Translations under genes and position numbers: made by a program | Assembly: GCA_903920215.1 (NCBI GenBank) | Contig: CAIXLG010000058.1 | Location: 1-49,206, forward strand | Direction: 5' to 3' | From: an uncultured Chlorobiaceae bacterium | Lineage (GTDB): Bacteria > Bacteroidota > Chlorobiia > Chlorobiales > Chlorobiaceae | DNA: 49,206 nucleotides | Notes under the pieces: generated by a model | The model's input: only the letters and a program-made list of their open reading frames with translations | What the model was told of the DNA's origin: nothing | Database searches by the model: none | Shown: positions 20,752 through 30,561 of the stretch, in pieces | How positions within the stretch are numbered: the first letter of the stretch is position 1 | Layout: each line of letters begins with the position of its first letter

Positions 20752-21363
20752 TTACCTTATCCTGAATTTCAACCCGAGCAGAAAGCTGCTGCCTGACAGT
20801 TTGAAATCGGCAGTATTATCAGTAAACCTGCAGGTACCGGTTCCAAAATAGCGATACCGGGCATCAATCGCCGCTATCTCAGTTATTGGAATGAGAACCC
20901 CGGCACCAACCTGATAACCAAGTACTGAACTGCTTACATAAGAGGAAGCAGGGTTACCGGCATATCCAATACCAGAGGAAGCAGTGACACCAGCATATCC
21001 AATACCGGCAGTAAGATATGGACTAAGCTCATCAGGATCGTTGAAATCATAGTAACCATTGAGCAGAACAGAGGCCACGTTAATCGCCCCGATCTGGCTG
21101 GATTTGTTTTGCTGAAGACCACCTTCCACCTCTACCCGAAACCCATCAAAATCCCGTCCAAAAGCACCCTCAACAGCGTAACTGGCATTTGTCTGCACTG
21201 TCCCCAGTTGGATTTGTGTGGCTTGGCTATTGAGTGTTATGTTATTGAACAAAGATGCCCCGATATTTCCGCTCAGGTAATAGGGAGTATCAACAGCATG
21301 TGCCGGAAGAGTGATCATCCCCATAAAAAGAAAGAGACAAAGAATGGAGAGATATTTTTTCAT
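20752..21363 (-). CDS. Small outer-membrane beta-barrel protein
   Basis: A 203-residue exported barrel protein. Residues 1-23 form a clear signal peptide ending LPAHA, and the rest alternates short polar and aromatic strands with the pattern of 8-stranded OmpA/OmpX-like barrels, including YLTAGIGYAG and IDARYRYFGTG. The protein ends in RIR and not in the aromatic residue usual for such barrels. A 33-bp tandem duplication (20941-20973 and 20974-21006) gives two copies of an 11-residue unit GIGYAG-x-x-ASS, which would lengthen one outer loop. Function is unknown; structural or adhesin-like roles are possible. It stands alone between the GlmU-like gene and the lipid kinase. Confidence 0.8.
   Translation of the reverse strand: MKKYLSILCLFLFMGMITLPAHAVDTPYYLSGNIGASLFNNITLNSQATQIQLGTVQTNASYAVEGAFGRDFDGFRVEVEGGLQQNKSSQIGAINVASVLLNGYYDFNDPDELSPYLTAGIGYAGVTASSGIGYAGNPASSYVSSSVLGYQVGAGVLIPITEIAAIDARYRYFGTGTCRFTDNTADFKLSGSSFLLGLKFRIR
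20941..21006 (-). repeat. 33-bp tandem duplication inside the barrel gene
   Basis: Two adjacent 33-base copies, starting AGAGGAAGCAG and ending CATATCCAATACC on the plus strand, differ at only a few positions. They keep the reading frame and encode GIGYAGNPASS and GIGYAGVTASS. Confidence 0.9.
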
Positions 21364-21582
21364 AACGCATTTTAGTATGTTTATCAGCCGCAGGTGTTGG
21401 CGTACTATCCTGTTTTATTATTCCTGAAATTGAGCAAATTTGAGCATGTATTCATTGACTTGCAGAATAAATATAAAAAAAGTCGGCTTAGCTTGCGCCC
21501 TTTAATCAATCCATGTCACAAGTTAAGAACCTTCGATAACCAGGCGTAATGAGCTGAGAGTTTGATCTCCATGAATCGCTCT

Positions 21583-22509
21583 TTATCTCTCTGATAGAGG
21601 TTGATCGTAAAGCATGGAGAGTCCATCCGGAACCACTGATATGTTGATGTTTCCTTGAATGTTATCATAAACCTCCCCGTCCAGATGCATGACATCTGCA
21701 GTCGACATTGTCAGCTCTACAGCTTTCGCCTTGCAATAAATCACCTTTGGATCGCCGATATGGGTACCATTGATGTACTTGAGCACATAGAGAAAAAATT
21801 CAAGTTTTGATACGGCCTTGAGAATGCACACGTCAAGCAGCCCATCGGACAGTTCGGAATGAGGCGAAATCTTGAATTTCCCCCCTTCTATTTTTCCATT
21901 TAACACGGAAAAAGCAAAAACAGGCTCGTGAAGCTCCATAAAAGAGTCTTCCAAAGTAATTTTAATATGCATTTTGACTGAGGCATATCCGGAAAGCACA
22001 CGTAAAAGTGCATAAACGTAGGATAGCTCGCCCTTTAACCACGGAGTATCTTTAACAGCTTTCGCTACCCTGCCGGTAAAACCGAGGCCCAGGGAGTTGA
22101 TAAAATACCGGTGATCAGCTCTGCCGAATGAGACACTCCCAAGATCAACTTTTTTACTCTGTGCATTGAAAAAATGACTGATACCTGGATGTGAGGTATC
22201 AGGAGGATTCAGAGTTTTAATGAAATCGTTAGCTGAACCAATAGGTAAAATCCCAACTGTTATCTCTTTTTCCGCCACAGCATTAACTACTTCATGAAGA
22301 GTCCCGTCTCCGCCACATGAAATCAGGCATTTTTGTTCAGGAATAGTGGAACGGGCAATATCTTCAGCATGTCCGGCATGGGTCGTTGTAACCATGGTGG
22401 AGTCTTCATGTCCTGAAAGGAGTGCATGAAGCCATGAAACCTTGCTGGCAGCACGGCCCTTGTTAGCAGCAGGATTAACAATAAAAAGGTAGCGAGAACG
22501 CTTCTTCAT
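21583..22509 (-). CDS. Diacylglycerol kinase family lipid kinase
   Basis: A 308-residue soluble lipid kinase of the DagK/YegS type that phosphorylates diacylglycerol or a related lipid, returning it to phospholipid synthesis. The nucleotide-binding GGDGT is at residues 66-70, preceded by the N-terminal FIVNPAANKGRA loop, and LPIGSANDF follows at 88-96. The C-terminal beta-sandwich includes the LSDGLLDVCI and MHLDGEVYD segments. It is 32 bases downstream of the phosphatase gene on the same strand and likely co-transcribed. Exact lipid substrate cannot be deduced. Confidence 0.9.
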   Translation of the reverse strand: MKKRSRYLFIVNPAANKGRAASKVSWLHALLSGHEDSTMVTTTHAGHAEDIARSTIPEQKCLISCGGDGTLHEVVNAVAEKEITVGILPIGSANDFIKTLNPPDTSHPGISHFFNAQSKKVDLGSVSFGRADHRYFINSLGLGFTGRVAKAVKDTPWLKGELSYVYALLRVLSGYASVKMHIKITLEDSFMELHEPVFAFSVLNGKIEGGKFKISPHSELSDGLLDVCILKAVSKLEFFLYVLKYINGTHIGDPKVIYCKAKAVELTMSTADVMHLDGEVYDNIQGNINISVVPDGLSMLYDQPLSER

Positions 22510-22541
22510 AAGTGAATGCAGAAAAAAAGAAGGGTGTTATA

Positions 22542-23045
22542 TTATTCCCCGGATACCTGTAGTGCGACATCTGGGTATTCTTCAAAAATCCGGTAAAGAA
22601 TCTGTTCAGTTGCAATGAAAAGATCGCTCATCACCCTTTCAAATTCTTTAGCTGTACCATAGTAAGGGTCGGCGATTTCCTCACCGGAACGGCCGTTAAC
22701 AAAGTCCATAACCATATGCACTCTTGGCCTTTGAGTGGAAATTAAAGTGCTGCATATTTTTTCATAATTTTCATGATCCATAACAAATATCCAGTCGCAG
22801 GCATAGAGATCCAGATCGTCTATACAACATGCACGAAGTGAAGAAATATCAATGCCAACAGAGAAAAGTGCTTTTATAGCCCGTTCGTCGGGAGTGGAGC
22901 CTTGCTGATAGTTGACGGTGCCTGCGGAACTGACCGAAAATAAATGTTGAAGATTATACCTTGCAAGCAAAGAGGAAAATATTCCTTCTGCCATGGGAGA
23001 ACGACAGATATTTTCATAACAGATAAAAATAATAATGATCGGCAT
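22542..23045 (-). CDS. Low-molecular-weight protein-tyrosine phosphatase
   Basis: A 167-residue phosphatase of the LMW-PTP family, which removes phosphate from tyrosine or sometimes arginine. The P-loop is CYENICRS (C9 nucleophile, R15 phosphate-binding, S16), and the general acid D126 lies in DPYYG. The residue normally Gly in the P-loop (C-x-G-N) is Glu here, an unusual substitution next to the active site. The rest, including PMAEG and the VMD segment, is ordinary. No tyrosine kinase is adjacent; the lipid kinase gene follows after 32 bases. Confidence 0.9.
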   Translation of the reverse strand: MPIIIIFICYENICRSPMAEGIFSSLLARYNLQHLFSVSSAGTVNYQQGSTPDERAIKALFSVGIDISSLRACCIDDLDLYACDWIFVMDHENYEKICSTLISTQRPRVHMVMDFVNGRSGEEIADPYYGTAKEFERVMSDLFIATEQILYRIFEEYPDVALQVSGE

Positions 23046-23363
23046 AAGCTGCTCATTTAAGCTTTAATAACAAAATAGCAGAGGAGCGCTGAAACATGAA
23101 CTTGCACTAAAAAAGTGTGTAATGAATGAATGGAAAAGGAAATACGATAGTATGGGAGAAGAACTGAATTACTTGTATCTGCGTACTTAAGTCATAAAAA
23201 AAGTGTTTTTATGCAGAAAAAACGAATTTCATTGGTATTTTGTAAAAAAAATCCATATTACAGCCTAGAATACGTCGAGGAAGTGATGATTACTTTTATT
23301 CGGATAATCGGTAGCATGCGGAGGAATACATAAGCTTTTCTGCCGTATACATTACTTCGAACA
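23046..23363. other. AT-rich intergenic region
   Basis: The region between the phosphatase (minus) and the HTH gene (plus) is AT-rich and must hold both promoters, though I see no strongly consensus element. One short plus-strand frame at 23286-23333 (15 residues) follows an AGGA sequence; a second at 23122-23190 (22 residues) has no ribosome-binding site. Neither is convincing as a gene. Confidence 0.5.
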
Positions 23364-23387
23364 TTGAATAACCCACATGATAACACC

Positions 23388-23891
23388 ATGAAAACAGAAG
23401 CAATACAAAACCAGAAGTCAACTCTTGATTTTGAAAAAGAGATCGCTGCTCTTAAAACAAGAGTTGCAACACAGGATATGGAACTGACAAGAGTTTCTAC
23501 TGCAATCGCAGAAAAAACCAATGCGTTGCGAAATCTTCTCGACCAGATACATGCGTTGGAAATTGATGCCGGCGTAAAAAGACTTATGACTGATTCATGC
23601 CTGAGTCTGATTGAAACCGAAACAATCGAAAAGCGGCTCAACATTGAGCTGACTGAAACTGACTCTATTTTTCTGTCAAGACTTCAGAAAAAGCACCCAA
23701 ATCTCAATCAGCGTGAACTGAGAATAAGCCTGCTTGTAAAATTGAATTACGATACTATTGAGATTGCCCGTTCTGTCGGGATATCGACAAGAGGCATGGA
23801 AAGCATACGATACAGGATGCATAAGAAACTTGGCCTTGGAAAACACCAGTCAATCAAGACCTACCTTTCTGAGCTCTCTATGTCCTTTTAA
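23388..23891 (+). CDS. HTH regulator with N-terminal coiled coil (LuxR-like output domain)
   Basis: About 167 residues from the ATG at 23388; a TTG eight codons upstream is an alternative. The first half is a charged, heptad-like coiled coil (roughly residues 8-60), probably for dimerisation. The C-terminal part (about 105-155) has the LuxR/GerE-like pattern LNQRELRISLLVKLNYDTIE, then ARSVGISTRGMESIRYRMHK. This is the output domain seen at the end of many Bacteroidetes and Chlorobi signalling proteins. There is no receiver domain, so it is either a constitutive DNA binder or is controlled by protein contact. A terminator follows directly. It lies upstream of the FIST and hybrid-kinase genes in the same direction; a functional link is inference. 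Confidence 0.75.
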   Translation: MKTEAIQNQKSTLDFEKEIAALKTRVATQDMELTRVSTAIAEKTNALRNLLDQIHALEIDAGVKRLMTDSCLSLIETETIEKRLNIELTETDSIFLSRLQKKHPNLNQRELRISLLVKLNYDTIEIARSVGISTRGMESIRYRMHKKLGLGKHQSIKTYLSELSMSF

Positions 23892-24316
23892 GCTTCAGAA
23901 CTGTTGCGTGTTTCTGTTAACAACTTCCGGCTTCACCTGAAGCCGGAAGTTTGTTTCCACTTCTTTTCTCCTTACTGCATCACCTGATGCATACGCTGAA
24001 AAATCAACACGCAATGAGAATAAAACAAGGCAAATTCAGAACTAATGGTTTGCTTATGCAAGAAGTCAATATTGATTATTGTCATGTAACAAAGCGGGCT
24101 ATTTATCAGAAATTTCGCTGAAAAATGCCGGCATTGATTGTATATTACACAAGAACCTCCCCCGTTATTGATGTTAACCTTCAAGATGGAGTATGCGAGT
24201 AACCTTTTTACTTGTGCACTCTAATGGCTTATTGTCAGAAAGTCAGAAGGGATGCAAGAATTATACTCAGTTTCTTAATATTTTGTTAATCTCTTGATCT
24301 TTTTTGAAAGTTCGCT
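23892..24316. other. Intergenic region upstream of the FIST gene
   Basis: Apart from the terminator at 23922-23956 I see no gene here. A minus-strand open frame of about 70 codons covers 23972-24184 but has no recognisable domain, odd composition and no clear ribosome-binding site. The right part is AT-rich and presumably carries the promoter of the FIST-kinase pair. Confidence 0.5.
23922..23956 (+). terminator. Rho-independent terminator of the HTH gene
   Basis: AACTTCCGGCTTC (23922-23934) pairs perfectly with GAAGCCGGAAGTT (23939-23951) around a four-base loop ACCT. The tail TTTGTTTCC is moderately T-rich. It begins 30 bases after the stop codon. Confidence 0.8.
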
Positions 24317-25522
24317 ATGTCAAACAATACTATAGGAGTAGGGTTCAGTAACCTTGCTGATTCATTTTCTGCAGGGAAAGAGGCTGCACAGAGCGCTATT
24401 GAAAAGCATAGCGGAGTTCCCAGGGTACTGATTGTTTTTGGTGCAATGCGGTTTAATCATCGTGACCTTCTAGCAGGAATTTCGTCTGTTGCCAAAGATA
24501 TTCCCATGGTTGGCGGAACAACTGCCGGAGAGATTTCTTCTGCAGGTTTTTCGACAGGATCAGTAGTTGTCATGTCTTTCAGTAATGAGGAACTTGAGTT
24601 TGTTACTGGTATAGGACATAATATGAGCAGTGATGAAGCTGCGTGCAGTAGAGCAATGGCGAACGATATTCTCGGCAAAGCTGCAGTTGATCCCGATGCA
24701 TCCCTTCTGGTTTTTCCTAACGGAATGGGTGGTGATGGCCTTAGGGTGCTTGAGGGACTGCAATCGGTTCTGGGTAAAGATTTTGAGATTACCGGTGGCT
24801 ACCTTGGCGATGACGAAAGGTTCGAGAGTACCTTTCAGTATTATAACGGGATAGTATATAAAGATGCCATCACCGGTCTGATGGTGATTAAAAAGAAGGG
24901 TTTCAGAACAGGTATCGGTGTCAGGAGCGGCTTTTCATCGATAGGAAACAGCTTTACCTGTACATCCTCGGAAGGAAATGTTGTTAAAGAGTTTGAGCAC
25001 ACCAATGCACTTGATCTTTATAAAGATTTTCTGGGTGAAGAAAGAGCTGAAAGGCTTCCTGCCGTTTGCCTGGAATATCCCTTTGGTATTATTGACAAAA
25101 ATCCATCGAACAGCAGTCAAAGCATTTTTCAATTGCGCTGCGGTTTATCCGTCGATCATGAAAAAGGAACAATTTCACTGGCAGCATCTATTCCTGAAGG
25201 CAGTGAAGTGACACTTACAACTGCCTCAAGGGGAGATATCATCAACGGAGCCAGGGAAGCTGCTGAACAGGCAAAAAAGTCTCTTGCAGGAGCAACTCCC
25301 AAGGCAATTATCATGTTCAGCTGTGTTGGAAGAAAGCTTGTTCTCGGACGTCGAATCCAGGAAGAGGTAGATGCCGTCCGTGAAATTATCGGTCAGGATG
25401 TACCTCTGATAGGCTTTTATACCTATGGAGAAATCGGCCCTATTGATAAAACAAAAAAAGAACTTTCATCGGTAAAATTTCATAACGAAACCGTTGTCCT
25501 CTGGGTGCTTGGAAAAGATTAA
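24317..25522 (+). CDS. FIST N/FIST C domain sensor protein
   Basis: A 401-residue protein made of FIST N (about 30-220) and FIST C (about 230-380) domains, a sensory module thought to bind small ligands such as amino acids and normally linked to signal transduction. Typical stretches are VGGTTAGEISSAGF, then GGYLGDDERF, and near the end IGFYTYGEIGPI. It has no membrane segment or signal peptide, so it is cytoplasmic. The ATG at 24317 follows GAAAG with about 6 bases spacing. The hybrid kinase gene starts 45 bases downstream, so the FIST protein probably feeds it a signal as a separate subunit. Confidence 0.9.
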   Translation: MSNNTIGVGFSNLADSFSAGKEAAQSAIEKHSGVPRVLIVFGAMRFNHRDLLAGISSVAKDIPMVGGTTAGEISSAGFSTGSVVVMSFSNEELEFVTGIGHNMSSDEAACSRAMANDILGKAAVDPDASLLVFPNGMGGDGLRVLEGLQSVLGKDFEITGGYLGDDERFESTFQYYNGIVYKDAITGLMVIKKKGFRTGIGVRSGFSSIGNSFTCTSSEGNVVKEFEHTNALDLYKDFLGEERAERLPAVCLEYPFGIIDKNPSNSSQSIFQLRCGLSVDHEKGTISLAASIPEGSEVTLTTASRGDIINGAREAAEQAKKSLAGATPKAIIMFSCVGRKLVLGRRIQEEVDAVREIIGQDVPLIGFYTYGEIGPIDKTKKELSSVKFHNETVVLWVLGKD

Positions 25523-25567
25523 ACAGTACCAATTATTGCCATAACCTTTTTCCCCCAAAAACAGGTC

Positions 25568-28105
25568 ATGATAAAAGTGGATTACAGTCAACTTCAGCAT
25601 AGAATAATAGAGCTGGAAAAAGCTTCATTGCAAAGCAGCCGTATTGAACAGGAGCTTCGGCAAAAACAGGCAGCTCTCCTTGATCAGAATATCAAACTGA
25701 TCAAAAAATCAATTGAACTTTCGGATGTTAAACGGCAGATCGAAGATAAAAACTTTGAACTCGAATCGTCGCAGTCAAAACTGGAAGAGGCACTGAACTC
25801 TTTACGTGTAAGCCAGAATACCCTCAATCTGATTCTTGCCAACAGTACTGATACCATTATTGCTGTTGACAACAGCCACACGATAACCTATATCAACCGA
25901 TCCCTGCCCGGATATAAAAATCTGCTGCAGCCAGGTGAACACCTTTGTGACTATATCATTGAACCACAGCACGACAGCCACTTTCATAATGCAATAGAAA
26001 AGGCTTTCAGTACCGGAAAACCTGCAATAATCGAGTCTCAACTCGCTCTTCCTCACGGAGAACCCCTTGACATTGAATCACGTTTTGGACCTTCCCTGAT
26101 CAATGGCGAGGTAGCCTCTGTTACTGTACTTGTTTCAGATATTTCCGAGCGTAAGAGAATGGAAATGGAGCTGAAAAGAATGCTCAACGATCTTGAGCGC
26201 TTTAACCGTGTTATGATAGGCAGAGAACTGCGCATAAACGGACTGAAAACTATTGTTGGAGAGCTGAGACAGGAACTGATAAAATATACCGGCATTGTTT
26301 CATACGACCTCCCTCCTGAACATGATGATTTGCTGCTGAATTCCAGTATTGATGATGATTTTTTTTCAGAAGAAGATTCGACTGAAAAAAATGATGAAGA
26401 AACGGATAATAAACTCTACCGGGAACAACAAAGGTCTGTATTGCTGAACCTCATTGAAGACGCTAACCTTGCAAGAGAAGAGTTGCAGGAAATCAACAGC
26501 AAGCTTGAAGACAAAGTCAGGGAAGCAAGTGATGCCAATGCAGCAAAAAGCCAGTTTCTGGCCAATATGAGCCATGAAATACGCACACCTATGGGAGGCA
26601 TTATTGGAATGTCCGAAATGCTTATTGATACAACGCTTGATTCTGAACAGCAAAAGTATGTTGAGACCATTATAAACAGCGGCCAGAACCTTCTGGAAAT
26701 CATTAACGATATTCTTGATTTCTCCAAAATTGAAGCAAACTGCCTTGAACTCGATATCGTTGATTTTGATCTCCTCGAACTCCTGGAAAATGTTTGCGGA
26801 ATGCTTGGCTTTGCAGCACAGGCTAAAGGGCTTGAATTAACGATTGTAGCCGGTAAAGATTTTCCGTTTGCATTGATCGGTGATCCGGTAAGAATCAGAC
26901 AGGTTTTTGTTAACCTTATCAGTAATGCTGTAAAATTTACTCATCATGGCGATATCGTAGTAAGTGTCAGGCCTGAAAAGGAAACAGAAACTGATGTGTT
27001 AATCAGATGTACCATCCGCGATACAGGTATTGGCATACAACCTGAGGTTATAACCTCAATATTTAAGCCGTTTATCCAGGCGGACGGTTCAACGGCAAGG
27101 AAATACGGAGGAACAGGTCTCGGCTTGTCGATTTCACACTATCTTGTCAACAAAATGGGTGGCAGCATCTCAGTGGAAAGCCAACCAGGAAAGGGCTCTG
27201 TTTTCAGCTTTGATGTTGTGCTCGAAAAACAGAAGTGTTTGCCTGAAAAGCTTCCGGTATCGGTGCATGGAACAGTTGTGCCCAGAGTTCTTGTTGTCAA
27301 TAGTAATACAACTGCGCTCGATATGCTCTGCGATCTTCTTGACTCCTGGAAGTGTTTTTGCACCCCGGTTTCCAGTATTGAAACAGCACTTTCTTTGCTT
27401 GATAAAAGCCATTATAATCCAGACTCACTTGAGTCCTGGGATGCTGTAATTCTTGATATAAATAACCAGCATAAACCGGGGGATGAACTGGACCGGTTTG
27501 TGAACGCGGTTTATGCAACACATACCTGCAAAATAATAATACTGGCTTCACCCACCCATTCTGGAGATATAAAACAACGTTTCAGTACCAGGGAGTTTAA
27601 ATTACTCCAGAAACCTGTCAGGCGTATGGAACTTTTCCACTCCATCGAAGATATTCTGAATATTGAGAAGCATGCACCCGAAAGTCCGAATAAAAATAAA
27701 CGCATAACTGAGCTGCAACCAGCAACTGATACATTCAATATCCTTATCGTTGAAGACAATCCTGTCAATCAGAAAGTAACGATGTCCATGCTTAAAAAAC
27801 TGGGTCTCTTTTCTGATATTGTTTCCAGCGGAACAGAGGCCCTTGAGGCTATGCGCAATAAAGTTTACAATCTTGTTTTAATGGATTGCCAGATGCCTGA
27901 AATGGATGGCTATGAAACTACCAGAATCATAAGAAATGATCCGGGGCGTTGCGGAACACCGGGCGTTCCCATTGTGGCAATGACAGCTCATGCAATGGTT
28001 GGCGACCGGGAAAAATGCATCAGTGCCGGAATGGACGATTATATCTCCAAACCTATCAACATGTCAGAACTTGAAAAAATACTTGTCAAATATCTTGTTA
28101 AATAG
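25568..28105 (+). CDS. Hybrid sensor histidine kinase: PAS, HisKA, HATPase, pseudo-REC, REC
   Basis: A soluble 845-residue hybrid kinase. Order: N-terminal coiled coil (1-85); PAS-like domain (about 85-195); a second coiled coil with an acidic linker (195-325, including a run of Asp/Glu near 250-280); HisKA with phospho-accepting H336 in MSHEIRTP; HATPase (about 440-555, with [14 protein letters not shown] and GGTGLGLSI); a first receiver-like domain (about 572-690) and a second, canonical receiver (about 724-840) with E729/D730 and phospho-acceptor D773. In the first receiver the acidic pair is replaced by N578-S579, though D630 and a lysine in LQKP remain, so it is probably not phosphorylated normally. 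No membrane segment is seen; input likely comes from the adjacent FIST protein. No separate output regulator follows. Confidence 0.92.
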   Translation: MIKVDYSQLQHRIIELEKASLQSSRIEQELRQKQAALLDQNIKLIKKSIELSDVKRQIEDKNFELESSQSKLEEALNSLRVSQNTLNLILANSTDTIIAVDNSHTITYINRSLPGYKNLLQPGEHLCDYIIEPQHDSHFHNAIEKAFSTGKPAIIESQLALPHGEPLDIESRFGPSLINGEVASVTVLVSDISERKRMEMELKRMLNDLERFNRVMIGRELRINGLKTIVGELRQELIKYTGIVSYDLPPEHDDLLLNSSIDDDFFSEEDSTEKNDEETDNKLYREQQRSVLLNLIEDANLAREELQEINSKLEDKVREASDANAAKSQFLANMSHEIRTPMGGIIGMSEMLIDTTLDSEQQKYVETIINSGQNLLEIINDILDFSKIEANCLELDIVDFDLLELLENVCGMLGFAAQAKGLELTIVAGKDFPFALIGDPVRIRQVFVNLISNAVKFTHHGDIVVSVRPEKETETDVLIRCTIRDTGIGIQPEVITSIFKPFIQADGSTARKYGGTGLGLSISHYLVNKMGGSISVESQPGKGSVFSFDVVLEKQKCLPEKLPVSVHGTVVPRVLVVNSNTTALDMLCDLLDSWKCFCTPVSSIETALSLLDKSHYNPDSLESWDAVILDINNQHKPGDELDRFVNAVYATHTCKIIILASPTHSGDIKQRFSTREFKLLQKPVRRMELFHSIEDILNIEKHAPESPNKNKRITELQPATDTFNILIVEDNPVNQKVTMSMLKKLGLFSDIVSSGTEALEAMRNKVYNLVLMDCQMPEMDGYETTRIIRNDPGRCGTPGVPIVAMTAHAMVGDREKCISAGMDDYISKPINMSELEKILVKYLVK

Positions 28106-28365
28106 TTACGACCAATCAAAACCTGTCAAGTAAACTGTTCAAGCGGGCATAAATCCCGGATGATTAACCATTATATCTCTTCATATTATCATAGCTTTCG
28201 ACGTTTAATCTCCCCTGCCATTCTCTCCGCTTTTATCTTTTCCGAGTTTACTCTCGTCTATAACAATGGTTTCAAAACCCAAGAACTTAGAGACTCAAGA
28301 GATGGTTAAGGTTGTTCTATAATAAACGCACCATAGCTCTACGATGACCAATAATCATATAGGAA

Positions 28366-30483
28366 ATGAACCGGCTCGCCCTTGAAAAAAGTCCCTATCT
28401 CTTGCAGCATGCCCGGAATCCTGTGGACTGGTATCAGTGGGGAGACGAGGCTTTTGAAAAAGCTGAACATGCAAACATACCGTTGTTCCTCTCCATAGGC
28501 TATTCAACTTGCCATTGGTGCCATGTCATGGAGCGGGAATCGTTTGAAAACAGAGAAATCGCCGAACTGCTGAACCGGAATTTCGTCTCGGTAAAGGTCG
28601 ACCGCGAAGAGCTTCCTGATGTTGACCGTCTCTATATGAATTATCTTCAATCAAGCACTGGAAATGGTGGCTGGCCTATGTCCATTTGGCTTACTCCCGA
28701 AAGAAAGCCTTTTTATGGGGGCAGTTATTTTCCTCCTGAAGACCGGTATGGTCTGCCGGGATTTAGAACCATACTTGTATCCATAGCCCGTCTGTGGAAG
28801 AGTGAAAAAAGAAAAATTATTGAGAGCTCCAACAGTTTTTTCAACTCTCTTGATCAACTTTCCAGAAAGAATCCTTCTGCACTGCCCGATGAAGATAAGG
28901 CCCAGAATCAATGCTTCGGATGGCTTGACACAAACTACGACTCTCACTATGGTGGTTTTGGCGGTGCTCCGAAATTTCCCCGTCCCGTATTGCTAAACTT
29001 TCTTTTCAACTACGCATACTATACCGGGAACCAAAAAGCTCAGGTTATGGCACTCAATACCCTGAAAAAAATGGCTGAAGGAGGAATTCACGACCATATC
29101 GGGGTTACAGGTAAAGGTGGTGGAGGGTTTGCTCGTTACTCTACCGATGCCCGCTGGCATGTGCCTCATTTTGAAAAAATGCTTTACGACAATGCCCAAC
29201 TTGCCGTCTCCTATCTTGAAGCCTTTCAGTGCAGCGGTGATGACTTTTTCAAGAGTGTAGCGGAAGACATTTTTAACTATGTGCTTTGTGATTTGACTTC
29301 GCCTGATGGCGGGTTTTACTCAGCTGAAGATGCAGACAGCCTGGAGAGAGAATCAGGCAACGTAAAAAAAGAGGGAGCATTCTATCTCTGGAGTGCTGAT
29401 GAGCTTCGGGAGATTCTCGAAGATGAAACACTCTCCGCGATCTTCTCATTTACCTACGGTGTAAGCACTGAAGGAAATGTACTGCATGATCCGCATGGAG
29501 AGTTTATCGGCAAAAATATTCTGGAGCAGCAAGCCACCATAGAGAAAACGGCAGATCAGTTTGGAAAGACACCTGAAGAAATCAACGCACTTCTTGATGA
29601 TGCGCGAGCAAAGCTATATACGGCGAGGGGAAAAAGACCCAGACCCTTTCTTGACGATAAAATACTCACAGCATGGAATGGTCTTATGATTTCAGCCTTG
29701 GCAAAGGGTTACAGAGTTTTACAGCACGAGCCATACCTTGCCGCTGCCAGGAAAGCTGCAGGCTTTATTCTGGATAAACTCTATAACAGCAATAAAGGTC
29801 TTCTGCTGCGCCGATACAGAGACGGCAACGCTGCTATATCGGGAAAAGCTGAAGATTATGCATTTTTTGTGCAGGGACTGATAGACTTGTACGAAGCATC
29901 TTTTGAACCACAATATTTACAGGCCGCTCTGAAACTTGCAGAACTGCAGAACAGCCTTTTTTACGACACTACGCATGGAGGGTATTTCAGTACTGCTCTT
30001 GATGACAATACGGTCCCGTTGAGACTCAAGGAAGATTATGACGGTGCTGAGCCTTCGGCAAACTCGATCAGCGCGTTGAACCTTCTGCGGCTGAGCGAAA
30101 TAACAGGAATAGAAGAGTTTTCCATCAAGGCAGAAGCAACCATCAAGTCATGTGGCACCACGCTTGCTGAAAACAGCCATGCTCTGCCACAGATGCTGGT
30201 TGCCCTGAACTTTGCACGCAAAAGAAAAAGCAGGGTTGTTCTTTCAGGAGAGCTCCTCGCGCCAGAGATGGCTCAACTGCGAGCAGTTGTTGACGAGCGA
30301 TACCTGCCGGGAAACGTCATCATGCACGCTTCGAATGAGCTTATCGCACTACAACAATTTCCGGAAAGCATTCAGACTGCTGCTGTCCATCCGCAAGCAT
30401 CGGTCTGTATCAACCGTAGATGCCTGATGCCAATAAATGATCCGGAAAAGCTTGCCGAAAGCCTCGACAAGGTAATGCAATAG
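28366..30483 (+). CDS. DUF255/YyaL-type thioredoxin-domain protein
   Basis: A 705-residue protein of the widespread YyaL/SSP411 family. Residues 1-160 form a thioredoxin-like domain (DUF255) with the CHWC motif at 49-52 inside [16 protein letters not shown]. The rest is an (alpha/alpha)6-barrel like those of N-acylglucosamine 2-epimerases and glycosidases, with [12 protein letters not shown] and the [15 protein letters not shown] stretch. Length is normal. The function is not established; redox or sugar-related roles have been proposed from the fold. It is flanked by the kinase upstream (260-base gap) and converges on the aldehyde dehydrogenase. Confidence 0.93.
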   Translation: MNRLALEKSPYLLQHARNPVDWYQWGDEAFEKAEHANIPLFLSIGYSTCHWCHVMERESFENREIAELLNRNFVSVKVDREELPDVDRLYMNYLQSSTGNGGWPMSIWLTPERKPFYGGSYFPPEDRYGLPGFRTILVSIARLWKSEKRKIIESSNSFFNSLDQLSRKNPSALPDEDKAQNQCFGWLDTNYDSHYGGFGGAPKFPRPVLLNFLFNYAYYTGNQKAQVMALNTLKKMAEGGIHDHIGVTGKGGGGFARYSTDARWHVPHFEKMLYDNAQLAVSYLEAFQCSGDDFFKSVAEDIFNYVLCDLTSPDGGFYSAEDADSLERESGNVKKEGAFYLWSADELREILEDETLSAIFSFTYGVSTEGNVLHDPHGEFIGKNILEQQATIEKTADQFGKTPEEINALLDDARAKLYTARGKRPRPFLDDKILTAWNGLMISALAKGYRVLQHEPYLAAARKAAGFILDKLYNSNKGLLLRRYRDGNAAISGKAEDYAFFVQGLIDLYEASFEPQYLQAALKLAELQNSLFYDTTHGGYFSTALDDNTVPLRLKEDYDGAEPSANSISALNLLRLSEITGIEEFSIKAEATIKSCGTTLAENSHALPQMLVALNFARKRKSRVVLSGELLAPEMAQLRAVVDERYLPGNVIMHASNELIALQQFPESIQTAAVHPQASVCINRRCLMPINDPEKLAESLDKVMQ

Positions 30484-30561
30484 ATAGCAACGAGGATAAG
30501 CGTTATGAAGCACAGGCACTAACAACTTTCAGGTTGATGCCAGTCCTGCCAAATATAAATA

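Noticed and set aside
23258..23644. 128-codon minus-strand frame over the HTH gene
   Set aside because: Mostly antisense to the coiled-coil part of the HTH gene, whose pattern is clearly real on the plus strand.
23972..24184. 70-codon minus-strand frame between the HTH and FIST genes
   Set aside because: No recognisable domain, no good start signal, and erratic composition.
28106..28365. Possible transposase or gene remnant in the gap before the DUF255 gene
   Set aside because: A minus-strand stretch of about 30 codons looks protein-like, but it is too short to name and no inverted ends or target duplication are visible.
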